Shown here: in pieces, positions 6,349-15,067 of the stretch
How the letters are laid out: every line of letters begins with the position of its first letter
How positions within the stretch are numbered: the stretch's first letter is position 1
Assembly (NCBI RefSeq): GCF_022829725.1
Contig: NZ_JAKSYG010000021.1
Span: 1 to 39,530, forward strand
Direction: 5' to 3'
Length of the DNA stretch: 39,530 nt
Source: Methylobacterium sp. E-005
Lineage (GTDB): Bacteria > Pseudomonadota > Alphaproteobacteria > Rhizobiales > Beijerinckiaceae
Made by a program: the position numbers and the translations under genes
The notes under the pieces: model-generated
What the model was told of the DNA's origin: nothing
Database searches by the model: none
Seen by the model: the letters and a program-made list of their open reading frames with translations, nothing else

Positions 6349-6612
6349 ATGAGCCAAAGCGTGATTGATCGAAAATACGGCGGGTTTTTTCAAGACGAAG
6401 ATGTTGACGTTACCGGCTTGACACTACTTATGCCAAGTTTTGTGCGATGCAACGTTGAGCGCCGGCAGACTAAACCGGAAGAACCCATGACTCAATTATG
6501 GGGCGCCCACTTCATCAGCTGTCATCTTACAGGCGATGGTTGGCCGGAATGGATGAAGCAGAGAAGCGCGGCCAGCCCATTTAACGGATCGGATCCAGTC
6601 CCTGAAACTTGA
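6349..6612 (+). CDS. hypothetical protein (87 aa)
   Basis: A GAGG box lies about ten bases before the ATG. The composition differs from its neighbours, with more AT-rich codons (AAATACGGCGGG, GATGTTGACGTTACC). There are no membrane or signal segments. A downstream in-frame Met at residue 47 could be an alternative start. The family is not recognised. It is followed by about 410 bases without a convincing gene. Confidence 0.4.
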   Translation: MSQSVIDRKYGGFFQDEDVDVTGLTLLMPSFVRCNVERRQTKPEEPMTQLWGAHFISCHLTGDGWPEWMKQRSAASPFNGSDPVPET

Positions 6613-7023
6613 AGGGCTCTTATGTGTCAGCATCGCCTCGCTACAAGCAGTTCGACACCGTCCCCCTACCCAACGGCGCCTCTGCCGCTCGTCCTTCGAA
6701 AGCTCCTCCACGGAGGGGGCTGGTGAGACGCAGCAGACTGAGCCGGGACTTCAAGCCCGCGGTGTAGATGTGCGCTCGCCAGCTTTTAACTCCGCCTCGG
6801 CGGAGGGAGACGTAGCGCCGTATCTTCTCCTGGGCCAACAGCCCGATGTAGGAGATTGGCGCTCGTCTCCTCATGATCGCAGACGGCATCGGTCAGTAAA
6901 GGGTGCTGCGCACCGCTGCGCGGCTTCGCCCTTGACTGCCCGGTGCTCGTCGGCGGTGCAGCTTTCATACGATCCGCGGACAAGCCTGAGCGCAATAGGC
7001 GCTCTAATCTTTGGAGCGCCCCG
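6613..7023. other. gene-free stretch with several hairpins
   Basis: No reading frame here has both a credible start and protein-like composition. I see a hairpin CTCCGCC/GGCGGAG (6790-6796 and 6799-6805), a direct repeat GCTGCGC around 6905-6920, and AAGGG/CCCTT pairing around 6898-6932. No T-run follows any of them, so none is a clear intrinsic terminator. The stretch may be a decayed gene or an intergenic repeat element from the host. Confidence 0.35.
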
Positions 7024-7587
7024 ATGATTGATACACTGCACATGCGCGAAGTGTTCGCGGAGACAGCGAAGCTAATTGATGCTGGATGCGACCCAGCGGC
7101 ACATATTGTCGATCTTGAGGCACGGATGGCAGAGATGAAGGCCGAAGAGCAGGCCGTCATGACAATATTATATACCGATGAGGTGTTCATCGGTACTCAT
7201 TGGGAAGAGTGGCCTAAACCGGAGAAAGGGTGCTGGCCCGCATTATGTGCTCTGACATCAAGCTACGGCGCCGACGCTGAGGAAGTTCCTCGTGATCATT
7301 TCTTGCTTCTTGCCAACATGATAGATCGACACGGCCGAAGCGCGGTCGAAGCGTGGGTTTCTTGGCGGCGTGGAGTGGATGGGCCGATGAAGGGAAGTTT
7401 GACGGCAGAAGGCAAAGCGGCCCTTGCCGAACTAAGATCTCTAACAGAGGACGAACAAAGGCTTCTTCGTCAAGCCCTAATCCGTTCTACTAAATATGTC
7501 TGTGATATTCCTGAAACGAACAAAGCGGCGGAAGCGAGCGGCCTGGATCAACCGAAGCGCCCCACTGGGGTAGGCACTAACAGGTAA
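7024..7587 (+). CDS. hypothetical protein (187 aa)
   Basis: I place the start at the ATG at 7024 because protein-like sequence begins there (MIDTLHMREVFAETAKLIDA). The upstream in-frame extension looks noncoding. The first 45 residues are helical, then comes EWPKPEKGCWPALCALTSSY, then an Arg/Glu-rich helical half. No membrane segment or known motif is visible. Codons are more AT-rich than in the structural genes. It is the longest gene of the rightward block between lysis and tail-fibre genes. Confidence 0.5.
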   Translation: MIDTLHMREVFAETAKLIDAGCDPAAHIVDLEARMAEMKAEEQAVMTILYTDEVFIGTHWEEWPKPEKGCWPALCALTSSYGADAEEVPRDHFLLLANMIDRHGRSAVEAWVSWRRGVDGPMKGSLTAEGKAALAELRSLTEDEQRLLRQALIRSTKYVCDIPETNKAAEASGLDQPKRPTGVGTNR

Positions 7588-7594
7588 GGAGAGG

Positions 7595-7867
7595 ATGATA
7601 CCCTACGCGCTGCCATTCCCGACCATTGAGCGGGTCGAGGTCGTTCGGATTGATGAGGCCCACAAGTCCATAACGGAGTTCAAGCCGCTAATCACAGACC
7701 GATACGGCGAATGGTTTGTATTGCATTGCAGTTCGGCTCACGGTCCTATGGCGGTCGCGCGATTGCGACTGGCAATCCCTGTAGGCGGCATTCCCGATGC
7801 TGTTTTCAACCAGCTTCGGGGCGAGCCTTATGCTATCGACCTTGATGCGCCCTCACCTTCCACCTGA
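7595..7867 (+). CDS. hypothetical protein (90 aa)
   Basis: AAGGAGAGG immediately precedes the ATG, a strong ribosome site, seven bases after the previous stop. The protein begins with a Pro-rich segment (MIPYALPFPTIERVEVVRID). It continues as a small beta-rich domain (GEWFVLHCSSAHGPMAVARL). The family is unknown. It converges with the leftward gene ending at 7945, and the 77 bases between them show no clear terminator. Confidence 0.5.
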   Translation: MIPYALPFPTIERVEVVRIDEAHKSITEFKPLITDRYGEWFVLHCSSAHGPMAVARLRLAIPVGGIPDAVFNQLRGEPYAIDLDAPSPST

Positions 7868-7944
7868 ACACCACCAAGGCGCCCGCCACGCACTGCACCT
7901 CGGCACCGGCACGAACACCACGGGGTTCACGACCGGCGAGACGG

Positions 7945-8730
7945 TCACGGCGTCAGCCCCACAAGGCTACCGTGCGCCCAGAGCTGCGTCGTCCCACCGA
8001 TCATCCGGTGAAGCTGATACGTCGCCCCGCTCGTCAGGATCATCAGGCTCTGCGCGCTCGTGTAGTTCCACGACACGGTGGAGGTGGCGAGGTTGACCGT
8101 GAGCGCCCCGCTGCCGTCGCTCGATAGGGCGCTGATGAGCAGGGTTGCCCCGTTCATCACGGTCAGCGCGAAGGTCGACCCCGTGAGATCGATCAACGAG
8201 CCGTCAGGGTTCTGGAAGCCCCAAGTCTGCGGCGGCGTCGAGTCGCCCTGCCAGATCCCGAACGAGATCAGCGCCGGGTTCGATAGGGGGATTGGCCCCG
8301 TGCTGAACTGGAGCGCGCGAAGCGAAGGCGTCAGGTTCACCGGCCCCTCCGCGACGGTGTAGGGATTGCCCATCGGGTCGATCGCCACCGCCTGCTGCCA
8401 GTAGGTGCGCGGGGTGAGATCGATGGTGTCGGCATAGGTCAGCGCGAACCGGAGATTGGAAACGAGGCTCGCCCCGCTTCCGGTCACAACGATGTTCAGG
8501 TTGGCGCCCGTGGTCTTCATGACCGAGATGTCGGGCGGCGTGTAGCTCGTGCTGAGCAGACCGAGCATCGCTGGGTTCGGAGGCACCCCGAGCAGCCATT
8601 GCGCGCTGTAGCCGGTCAGATCCTTGCCGGGGACGGCAAGGTTCCAAGTGCGGGCATCCCCGACCTGAAGGCTGACCGAGCCCTGCCGAACGCCCGGCGT
8701 CGTAGAGACCGCCTGCCAACCGCCTGCCAT
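7945..8730 (-). CDS. putative baseplate or tail-fibre associated protein (261 aa)
   Basis: The protein is beta-rich, Gly/Thr/Ser-rich and lacks a signal peptide, typical of phage receptor-binding parts. It seems to hold two related halves, each with a segment about adopting beta strands after a polar loop (RTWNLAVPGKDLTGYSAQWL near residue 28, LIDLTGSTFALTVMNGATLL near 180). This resembles the N-terminal domains of BppU-like baseplate upper proteins, though the match is from memory and loose. It is the last gene of the tail-fibre group, six bases after the repeat-bearing fibre gene. Confidence 0.5.
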   Translation of the reverse strand: MAGGWQAVSTTPGVRQGSVSLQVGDARTWNLAVPGKDLTGYSAQWLLGVPPNPAMLGLLSTSYTPPDISVMKTTGANLNIVVTGSGASLVSNLRFALTYADTIDLTPRTYWQQAVAIDPMGNPYTVAEGPVNLTPSLRALQFSTGPIPLSNPALISFGIWQGDSTPPQTWGFQNPDGSLIDLTGSTFALTVMNGATLLISALSSDGSGALTVNLATSTVSWNYTSAQSLMILTSGATYQLHRMIGGTTQLWAHGSLVGLTP

Positions 8731-8736
8731 GCGATG

Positions 8737-10752
8737 CTACCCATATCGTCCGGTCAGGCTGACGGTGTCCACGAAGGCACCCGTCTGCGTGATGTTGTCG
8801 TTGTAGGCGCCGGTCTGATTGATCTGAGCACGCGGTAGAGACGCGATGACGACCGTGACCGTGTCTGAGCCAGTGCCGATGTCCGCGAGCGTGAGCGAGT
8901 TCGGCAGGCTGCCGTAAACGGCATCTGATCCCGAGCCGGCGTCCGAGACCGTGACTGCAGAAACGACCCGAACGGAGGCCGCGTCAGTGCCCGCGCCTGC
9001 ATCCGCAATGGCGACATATTCGGCCGCGGAAGCCGAGGCAGCATCGTATGCTGCGCCATTGTCGTTGACCGCGACCACCACCGTGACGAAGGCAGCGGCG
9101 GTATCGGTGCCAGAGCCTGCGTCGCTAATAGAGCCAGTGTTCGCGGCCGACGCCGTTGCGGCATCCGATCCGGCGCCCTGGTCCGAGGCTACGGCGGGAC
9201 TCGTCGTCCTTGCGCTGGCGTTATCGACAGGGCTGCCGATGTCGCTGGCAGACGCAAGGGTCGTGGCGGCTGCGCTGGCTTGATCACTGCCTGCGCCCAC
9301 ATCAGATGCGTTAGCAGTTCGAGTCGTGGAGGCCGTCGCGGCATCTGTCCCGGCCCCAGAGTCCGCGAGGGTAGCGGATACCTGCGCCGAGCCGGTGCTA
9401 GCGTCTGACCCGGTGCCTTGATCAGTGGCCGAACCGGTGTTGGCTGATGATCCGTTGGCAGCGTCGGAGCCGGTTCCTTGGTCGCTGGCAGATGCCTGCG
9501 CGCTCGCCGACGCGGTCGATGTATCCGACCCCGTTCCGGTTTCCGTAAGGGTCGTCTGAGCAGCGGCGCTGGCCGTCGCAGCATCCGACCCAGTGCCCGT
9601 GTCCGCCTGACTGGCGCTGGCCGTGGCTCGGGCGCTGGATGCATCCGACCCAGCGCCCAGATCCGAGAAGCTGGCAGAGGAAGCCGTCGTAGCTGCAGAT
9701 GCGTCTGACCCGGTTCCGGTGTCGGCCGCACTGCCCGTGTTCGCAGAAATGGAAGAAGCAGCGTCGGTTCCTACGCCGCTGTCCGACGCCGTGACCGTGG
9801 CTGCCGCCGACGAACTGGATGTATCGGTGGCTGTCCCGCTATCAGTCGATGAAGCAGTAGCCGCGGCGCTCGTCGACTGCGCGTCCGAACCGGTGCCGGT
9901 GTCCGATGCTGAGCCCGCAACGACCGCGAGAGCGGTTGCGGTATCGGACCCACTCCCGGTATCCGTGAATGAAACGGGGTAGTCCGTCCCTCCCGTCGTG
10001 ACTGTCGGGGCAGCGGCCGCGTAGGGGTTCGAGGCGTCGAGGGTGATGCCCCACTTATGGCCGAGAAAGCCTTCCGCGTACTGGATATCGGACAGATTAT
10101 TGGTGTTGAGCGCCCATCGCTCGCCTAACAAACCGTTGAGGAACTCGTTTTGTCCGAAGCCGTTGACGCCGACCGTTGAGCCCTGTGCGTTTAGGCCCTG
10201 TTTGTTCGTCCCGCCGCCGCCTGCGTCCGCTCCATTGATGCGGAAACTGTAGGCACCTGTACTCTGATTGTACGTGGCAACAACCAGAACCGGCGTGTTG
10301 GCCGCGACCTGGCCTTGAGAGGTGCCTATGTTGGCTATATACTGATTTACGAGCCCAATTGACCCGTTACTTTCAATACGAAATTGCAGACCGCCTTGGC
10401 CTGCTGCGCCGTATAGGGTGTGTGTTTGCCCGAGTTGCGCAAGGCTGATAACCGCGATGAAAGTGCGGATCTGCGGGGCGGCGGACAGGTTTGTTTTGAA
10501 GGACTGCGAACCCCCGAACCGCTCGGCCGCGAGCCCGTTGATCGCATTCGCAACGTAGGCTGGCTGCGCCGCCGTCGTGGCCTGTGTCTCATCGTACCCA
10601 TTACCCGAGCTATCCGCGTCCATGGCGACGTAGCCCGACGCGGGGACGGGATTGACGCTCGTGTTCGACGGGTCGTGCTGCGCGGCGAGCGTGCCCGACC
10701 CGGCCGAGCCCGTTGTCGCGTAATCGGCGGGGATCCAGGGGCGCGTCGTCAT
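8737..10752 (-). CDS. tail fibre with N-terminal lectin-like domain and long repeat stalk (671 aa)
   Basis: Residues about 1-235 look like a concanavalin/LamG-type beta-sandwich (FIAVISLAQLGQTHTLYG, YSFRINGADAGGGGTN, GLLGERWALN). From about residue 258 to 640 there are roughly 19 tandem units of about 19 residues with core Asp-x-Gly-x-Gly-Ser/Thr-Asp-Ala and an Ala/Ser/Thr-rich remainder. The last 33 residues carry a different short repeat (QTGAYND, QTGAFVD, LTGRYG). Fibres of this kind reach out to the host surface. The stop of the upstream gene region overlaps its ATG by four bases. The repeat may bind calcium or form a rod, which is inference. Confidence 0.65.
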   Translation of the reverse strand: MTTRPWIPADYATTGSAGSGTLAAQHDPSNTSVNPVPASGYVAMDADSSGNGYDETQATTAAQPAYVANAINGLAAERFGGSQSFKTNLSAAPQIRTFIAVISLAQLGQTHTLYGAAGQGGLQFRIESNGSIGLVNQYIANIGTSQGQVAANTPVLVVATYNQSTGAYSFRINGADAGGGGTNKQGLNAQGSTVGVNGFGQNEFLNGLLGERWALNTNNLSDIQYAEGFLGHKWGITLDASNPYAAAAPTVTTGGTDYPVSFTDTGSGSDTATALAVVAGSASDTGTGSDAQSTSAAATASSTDSGTATDTSSSSAAATVTASDSGVGTDAASSISANTGSAADTGTGSDASAATTASSASFSDLGAGSDASSARATASASQADTGTGSDAATASAAAQTTLTETGTGSDTSTASASAQASASDQGTGSDAANGSSANTGSATDQGTGSDASTGSAQVSATLADSGAGTDAATASTTRTANASDVGAGSDQASAAATTLASASDIGSPVDNASARTTSPAVASDQGAGSDAATASAANTGSISDAGSGTDTAAAFVTVVVAVNDNGAAYDAASASAAEYVAIADAGAGTDAASVRVVSAVTVSDAGSGSDAVYGSLPNSLTLADIGTGSDTVTVVIASLPRAQINQTGAYNDNITQTGAFVDTVSLTGRYG
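8860..9981 (-). repeat. coding tandem repeat, about 19 units of about 57 bp
   Basis: This part of the fibre gene encodes the Asp-x-Gly-x-Gly-Ser-Asp units. Plus-strand words such as GCATCCGACCC, GTGTCCG and GCGTCTGACCC recur at roughly 57-base spacing. The nucleotide copies have diverged more than the protein core, which suggests old repeats kept by selection on the protein rather than very recent duplication. Confidence 0.7.
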
Positions 10753-11138
10753 AAGGCTGCGTCCGGCAGCACGGGTGATGGCGGCAGCCAGGTCAGATCG
10801 AACGTTTCGACCGGGGTTCCAGCCGGTATGTCCTGCGCCACGAAGGCCGTGACCGTCAGGGACGGGGTCTGGGTCGCGTCTAAGTTCACAGCGGCGTAGG
10901 GTACGGTCTCACAGTGCGCCACGACCCAATTGCCATCCGCGCGTTGCCACGGGACCGCAAACGAGGTCGTTACCGCCCCCGGGATATCGTTGCCATTCAC
11001 GTCCTTGCTGACAAAGCCACCTGTCGCCGGATCTTCTGTGAACTTGCGCTCGGCGTAGATCTGCCGCGCTCGCGCATCGACGCCATCGACACAAGCCTGC
11101 GCGCTCGCCTGATCGGAGAAGATGTAGAAGCGGGGCAT
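10749..11138 (-). CDS. hypothetical tail-region protein (129 aa)
   Basis: The start is set at the ATG at 11138, where the protein begins MPRFYIFSDQASAQACVDG. An upstream in-frame extension overlaps the next gene and looks noncoding. It is a soluble protein with helical first 35 residues and a beta-rich rest (ERKFTEDPATGGFVSKD, NWVVAHCETVPYA). The pattern resembles small proteins encoded beside tail fibres in many prophages. It could be a fibre chaperone or a small structural protein. Its stop overlaps the fibre start (ATGA). Confidence 0.55.
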   Translation of the reverse strand: MPRFYIFSDQASAQACVDGVDARARQIYAERKFTEDPATGGFVSKDVNGNDIPGAVTTSFAVPWQRADGNWVVAHCETVPYAAVNLDATQTPSLTVTAFVAQDIPAGTPVETFDLTWLPPSPVLPDAAL

Positions 11139-11148
11139 CAGACTAGTC

Positions 11149-11718
11149 TCACGGGGAATAGCTGTACGAGACCGTGATGGTGCTGTTCTGCGGGACAGTG
11201 ATGGAGGAAGAGAATAGGCCTGCCGAGAACAGCACGGCGCCAGAGGTCGCGGTGTCCGCGGGCGTCGCCACACCTGTAGGGCCAAGCACCTGACACAGGC
11301 CGGTGATGGTCGCGCCGGCAGCGTTCGTCACCGTGAAGGTCGTCCCGGCCGACGTGGCCTTCGTGCCAGCCGACGCGGCGCCATAGGTGGGCGCGAGCCG
11401 AGCGGCGATGATGCTCGTTCCGGCCTCGGTGAACGCGTGCGAGGCGTAGGTATCGCCCGCGACCGGGGTGCCGGCCGTGATCAGGCCGAAGAGCACGTTC
11501 GCATACGCCGTGCCAAGCCCGAGGAACTTGTCGAGCATGGCGTTCTTGCCCTGCGTCGTGATGAGGTTGTGGAACGTCTCTTCGTGAATGAGCGAGCCAT
11601 CCGGGGCGCGAGCCGTGACGGTGTAGATCCCGCCGAGACCGCGCTCGTCATCACAGTGGTTCATCGGGACGGCGACGCTCGCCGCCTCGTGAGAAATACC
11701 GTTGGATACGTCAAGCAT
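11149..11718 (-). CDS. phage tail-region structural protein (189 aa)
   Basis: Residues about 30-66 contain GGIYTVTARAPDGSLIHEET and FHNLITTQGKNAMLDKFLG. The Asn-Leu-Ile-Thr-Thr-x-Gly-Lys-Asn motif is common in phage tail and fibre-adjacent proteins annotated as tail protein. The C-terminal half is Ala/Gly/Thr-rich beta (TTFTVTNAAGATITGL) and ends in a strand-rich tail. No signal peptide is present. It lies between two fibre-type genes. An exact virion role cannot be read from the sequence. Confidence 0.55.
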   Translation of the reverse strand: MLDVSNGISHEAASVAVPMNHCDDERGLGGIYTVTARAPDGSLIHEETFHNLITTQGKNAMLDKFLGLGTAYANVLFGLITAGTPVAGDTYASHAFTEAGTSIIAARLAPTYGAASAGTKATSAGTTFTVTNAAGATITGLCQVLGPTGVATPADTATSGAVLFSAGLFSSSITVPQNSTITVSYSYSP

Positions 11719-11781
11719 GGAGAAGGCTCCCGGCGAGCAGGGTCAGGGGGAAGGGTGAGGAGAAGGGGGGCTAGAAGCGCT

Positions 11782-12315
11782 TCAGGCTGCGATCTGAGCG
11801 GCCGCGATAAAGAGCTGATCCACCTGCGCCGAGGTCAGCTTGAGACCGCTGCTCAGGCTAGCGACGTAGGGATTTGTTCGCTCCCAGGCACGAGCTTCCG
11901 TGAACCAGATCTGGGCCTCACCGCCGGCCGCCTGAACGGCAGCGGTGATGTCGTCAAGAAGCGTCTTGCCACTCGCAGATCCCGGTGTGCGCTGGCACTG
12001 GATCTTGGCCTGAGCGCTGCTGACGCTGACCGGAACGGGAGTGTAGCCCGAAATGGCAATCCCATAGGGCGTCAGCACGTCCGACAGCGCGGCATCAGTC
12101 TGAGCGCCGCTGTCATCGGTAGGCCAGCGGGTGGGTTTGCGATTATCGGAACTCCACGCCGCGAACTCGGCGTCACCCGTCGCTACGGTTGCGAACCGGG
12201 CGGAGGAGAACACTCTGCCGTCGTCTGCCTGCCAGTACCAATCGTGCGGGTTGAAGGTGACGGCCGGAGCGAGCGACGGCAGAAGCCCCGCGAACGGATC
12301 AGTGGTCTCAGGCAT
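11782..12315 (-). CDS. tail-fibre-associated protein, possible assembly chaperone (177 aa)
   Basis: The start at 12315 has GGAGG upstream and lies just inside the end of the large fibre gene (overlap 12308-12315). The N-terminal part has the layout HDWYWQADDGRVFSSARFA, then an Asp-x-x-Phe-x-x-Trp segment, then LSDVLTPYGI. This Trp-Tyr-Trp...Ser-Ser...Leu-x-x-Val-Leu-x-x-Tyr-Gly pattern is frequent in proteins encoded just after fibre genes. The C-terminal half is a helical domain. Coupling to the fibre suggests it helps fold or attach it. Confidence 0.55.
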   Translation of the reverse strand: MPETTDPFAGLLPSLAPAVTFNPHDWYWQADDGRVFSSARFATVATGDAEFAAWSSDNRKPTRWPTDDSGAQTDAALSDVLTPYGIAISGYTPVPVSVSSAQAKIQCQRTPGSASGKTLLDDITAAVQAAGGEAQIWFTEARAWERTNPYVASLSSGLKLTSAQVDQLFIAAAQIAA

Positions 12316-14065
12316 ACTGGCCTCCGGTGTAGGTCGTGCCGGCCGATGAGCCGGGGATGAAATTCGCACCCGCGCCGAAAGTGTTGATCACCCCGTTCAG
12401 GTTGACTGTGTACCGGGGACCGCTCACCGCGCCGCCGAAGGACGATCCGGTAGCGAAAGTGACACTGCCATTGGTCGAAGCCGCAAAGGTGGCAACCGAA
12501 AACGTCGGACCGCTATTAAACGTTAACGCCGAACCGCCCATCGAAATTGTGCCCGATAGAGCATACCCGAAATAGCCGTTGTTTCCGTCGCAGATATTGT
12601 TCGTGCCGATGATCATCGACCCACCTTGGGATGCAATGATATGCGCGACCGAACTGCCGCCGACCGAGCTGAACTGGCAGTTGTCGAACCTAACTAGCGC
12701 GTTGTTGGTCGAGAGGATCGTGTGATTGTTCGAACCGGTGTTGTAGAGCCTGACGCCGACAAACGAGACGGTCGCATTCGCGATGCCGAGGACGGCGGAC
12801 CCTGAGCCGGTGCCCGCGCCGGAAAGCGTGTAGGACCCCGGAGAACTTGCGTTGCCCTGGATCAAGATGGTGCCAGAGCCCGCAGGTATGTTGCTCGGGA
12901 GGGCATAAGTGCCTGCAAGCCCGATCTGGATCGTCGCCGTCTGCCCCGTCAGGTAGTAGACGCGCAGCTTGGTCAGGGCGGCATTCAGGGTTAGAAGAGC
13001 CCCCGCCGCGGTGTTGGCCATGCCGGTGTTGCTGTCGCTGCCGTCCGAGCGGACGTAGAGGGTCGGGTTGGCGACGATGACGGGGACTTGGCCGCTTCCG
13101 GTGACAAGCGAAAGCACATCGGAGCGCAACAGGCTCGCCACCTGCCAATTTGAACCGATCTTACGCAGCGTAAGGATGTCGCCAGCGGCCCAGTCGCCGA
13201 TTAGCGGGAGGCCCGCCCCTCCCAAGCGCCGAATTGGCAGCGCCCCGAGACCCGAGACATTGATCACATCGGAGCCGGCCGCCGGGTTGGCGGTCTTGAC
13301 ATGGATCTCCATGCCATCAGGCAGCGATGTTGGTGTGGGCGCTAGGGCTGCGATGAGCGCACCAGACGTGCCCTGGTCGACGGCATAGATCCACTGCCCC
13401 GACTGCACCCCGGCTGGAACGGCAGGTAGCTTTACCGGAATAAATGGGGCACCTGTGTAAACGGCGATGTTGCCCGACGTGATCGTGGTGGCGCCTGCAG
13501 CGAGCGTCACGACGTACAGCCCAACCCAGCCTGCATCAGGCGTCGGGATTGTGGGCGTGCCGCTGACCGCTGCGCCAGATTTCACCTGAACGGCGACGAT
13601 GCCCAGTCGGGCGGTGTTCTGCGACTGGCCGTTGCCGCCAGGCCCGCTGTAGGGCTGAGCAGGGTTCGCGGCGTTGTAGTAGGGCAGCAGGACGGGGTTC
13701 GTATCGAGGTCGGCGTACTGCACTTCGACGAGAAACGCTTGGCTGTAGCCGTTCGTGCTCGGCGGGGTGAAGGTAATCGGATCGACCGCCCTCATCAGCC
13801 CCTGCTTGACCAAGGTTGTGCTGTCGGCCGGGAGCGATGACCAAACTGTCGCCTCGGTAGACGCCGCTTGATAAATCGCGCCCGGCGCCAAATTCGCAAC
13901 GAGGCTCGCTGGCGTCGTCGGCGTCATCGCGAAGCCATCGACAGCCGTCGCGGTTCCGAGCGTCGACTGAGCCGCCCAGCCGAGCGCGATCATCGCGTTC
14001 TGCTGCGCCTTCAGCGGGTCCGTCTCGGCGATCAGGGCGCCCGCGTATGCGGTAACTCGGTCCAT
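12308..14065 (-). CDS. tail fibre / tailspike-like protein (585 aa)
   Basis: The first 50 residues (MDRVTAYAGALIAETDPLKA) are the adsorption-apparatus type start common in baseplate-attached fibres. The middle is Gly/Ala/Thr-rich. From about residue 340 the sequence becomes a parallel beta-helix candidate: LYVRSDGSDSNTGMANTAAG, then IQIGLAGTY, TILIQGN and VSFVGVRLYN strands with regular Asn and Gly turns. Such helices occur in tailspikes that bind or cut surface polysaccharide. I cannot identify catalytic acids. It precedes its likely assembly partner at 11782-12315. Confidence 0.65.
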   Translation of the reverse strand: MDRVTAYAGALIAETDPLKAQQNAMIALGWAAQSTLGTATAVDGFAMTPTTPASLVANLAPGAIYQAASTEATVWSSLPADSTTLVKQGLMRAVDPITFTPPSTNGYSQAFLVEVQYADLDTNPVLLPYYNAANPAQPYSGPGGNGQSQNTARLGIVAVQVKSGAAVSGTPTIPTPDAGWVGLYVVTLAAGATTITSGNIAVYTGAPFIPVKLPAVPAGVQSGQWIYAVDQGTSGALIAALAPTPTSLPDGMEIHVKTANPAAGSDVINVSGLGALPIRRLGGAGLPLIGDWAAGDILTLRKIGSNWQVASLLRSDVLSLVTGSGQVPVIVANPTLYVRSDGSDSNTGMANTAAGALLTLNAALTKLRVYYLTGQTATIQIGLAGTYALPSNIPAGSGTILIQGNASSPGSYTLSGAGTGSGSAVLGIANATVSFVGVRLYNTGSNNHTILSTNNALVRFDNCQFSSVGGSSVAHIIASQGGSMIIGTNNICDGNNGYFGYALSGTISMGGSALTFNSGPTFSVATFAASTNGSVTFATGSSFGGAVSGPRYTVNLNGVINTFGAGANFIPGSSAGTTYTGGQYA

Positions 14066-14132
14066 GCCGGTCTCACGTCTAGAGACCCCACCGACGCGTG
14101 CCGGCAGGGCTTGAGAATGGGTGTCGCGAAGT

Positions 14133-14411
14133 TCAGCCTGCGGCGCGGGCGAGCGCAGCTTCGGGCGTGTTCGTCATGATCATGTCGACACCGTTCACCG
14201 TCGCCGGGAAGAGGCGCAGAACGTTAGTGCCGGAACCGATCGTGACGACATGGTCCTCTGGCCTCGGCAGATTAGCCATCTGGCCGTCGGCCATCTGCAC
14301 CCAGTTGTCCCTGAGCGCCGGTGGCCGGGCGAGCGAAGCGGCGGCCTCGTCGGAAATCTCCACCTCGCACAGCTTACGAGCGTTCGTGTGATTGTGAACT
14401 GCGACGCGCAT
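14133..14411 (-). CDS. small hypothetical baseplate-region protein (92 aa)
   Basis: I use the ATG at 14411 (MRVAVHNHTNARKLCEVEIS). A GTG at 14423, overlapping the previous stop, is an equally possible start. The protein is a compact alpha/beta domain with no membrane segment. It lies between the gpI-like baseplate gene and the large fibre gene, so a small structural or connector role is likely by position. Nothing else identifies it. About 65 bases to the next gene contain a GGTCTC/GAGACC hairpin (14069-14087). Confidence 0.5.
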   Translation of the reverse strand: MRVAVHNHTNARKLCEVEISDEAAASLARPPALRDNWVQMADGQMANLPRPEDHVVTIGSGTNVLRLFPATVNGVDMIMTNTPEAALARAAG

Positions 14412-14419
14412 GCTTCGGC

Positions 14420-15067
14420 TCACTGAATGCGAGTCCAGGAGACGACGCCGGCCGCAGCGGTCCGCGCGATGGTCGCGTAGATCTCACTGTCGGGGACCGG
14501 AGACGTGATCTGAGACAGGCTGATGTATGAAGTGGTTGGAGCGCCGTAATAGCCTGACCGGTATCCGGCGATGTTCGGGATACCGGGCGGGCAAGGCCGA
14601 TAGGCCGTGACGAAGAACTGGTAAGGCAGTCCGAGCGAGCCGTACTTGGCCTGTCCGTAGTAGCTGTAGCGGTAGGCGGCGGTATCGTTCGGGTTCCAGG
14701 GGTCGACGATGATCGGGTGCTTGCCGGTCAGATCGTAGACCGCCTTGTCGATGGCCGCGCGTGTTGCCCGCGGCCGGAAGATCTCGTCGGTGTAGCGCTT
14801 GCGCCAAGCTGCATCGGCCTCGCCCGCGCGTCGAAGGATCCGGCCTTGGAAGAACCCCCAAGCGTCGATATCCAGCAGGTACCCGATCGTGCCGGCGCGT
14901 CGGGTGCCGGCTTTGACGGTCTGCTGCTGCGCGTAGAGCCACGCGAGACTGTCTCCGATGCCGCCGAACACCGCGTCTCGGACAGGAGCCGTGTCGCTGG
15001 TCCAACGCCGCGGGAACAGGCTCTTAAGCCGCCGCAGGAGATCGGTCGCGCTGCCCCTGATGCTCAC
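14420..15067 (-). CDS. baseplate protein, P2 gpI-like / Mu gp48-like (215 aa)
   Basis: Position directly after the J-like gene and the content support a tail protein I / gp48-type wedge component. Residues 1-60 hold LLRRLKSLFPRRW and a helical segment ending GTIGYLLDIDAWGFF. This is followed by an Arg-rich domain with EIFRPRATRAAIDKAVYDLT. This RPRATRAAI segment is typical of proteins joining baseplate to fibres. The C-terminal 80 residues are Tyr/Gly-rich. The start is a GTG at 15067 overlapping the upstream TGA. Confidence 0.65.
   Translation of the reverse strand: MSIRGSATDLLRRLKSLFPRRWTSDTAPVRDAVFGGIGDSLAWLYAQQQTVKAGTRRAGTIGYLLDIDAWGFFQGRILRRAGEADAAWRKRYTDEIFRPRATRAAIDKAVYDLTGKHPIIVDPWNPNDTAAYRYSYYGQAKYGSLGLPYQFFVTAYRPCPPGIPNIAGYRSGYYGAPTTSYISLSQITSPVPDSEIYATIARTAAAGVVSWTRIQ

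Noticed and set aside
7797..8096. Plus-strand frame between the island and the fibre gene
   Set aside because: It overlaps the end of two supported genes, changes to Ser/Arg-rich shadow sequence and lacks a ribosome site.
8860..9981. CRISPR array as the cause of the repeated words
   Set aside because: The repeats are contiguous, in frame with the fibre gene and encode a protein period of about 19 residues; there are no unique spacers and no cas genes.
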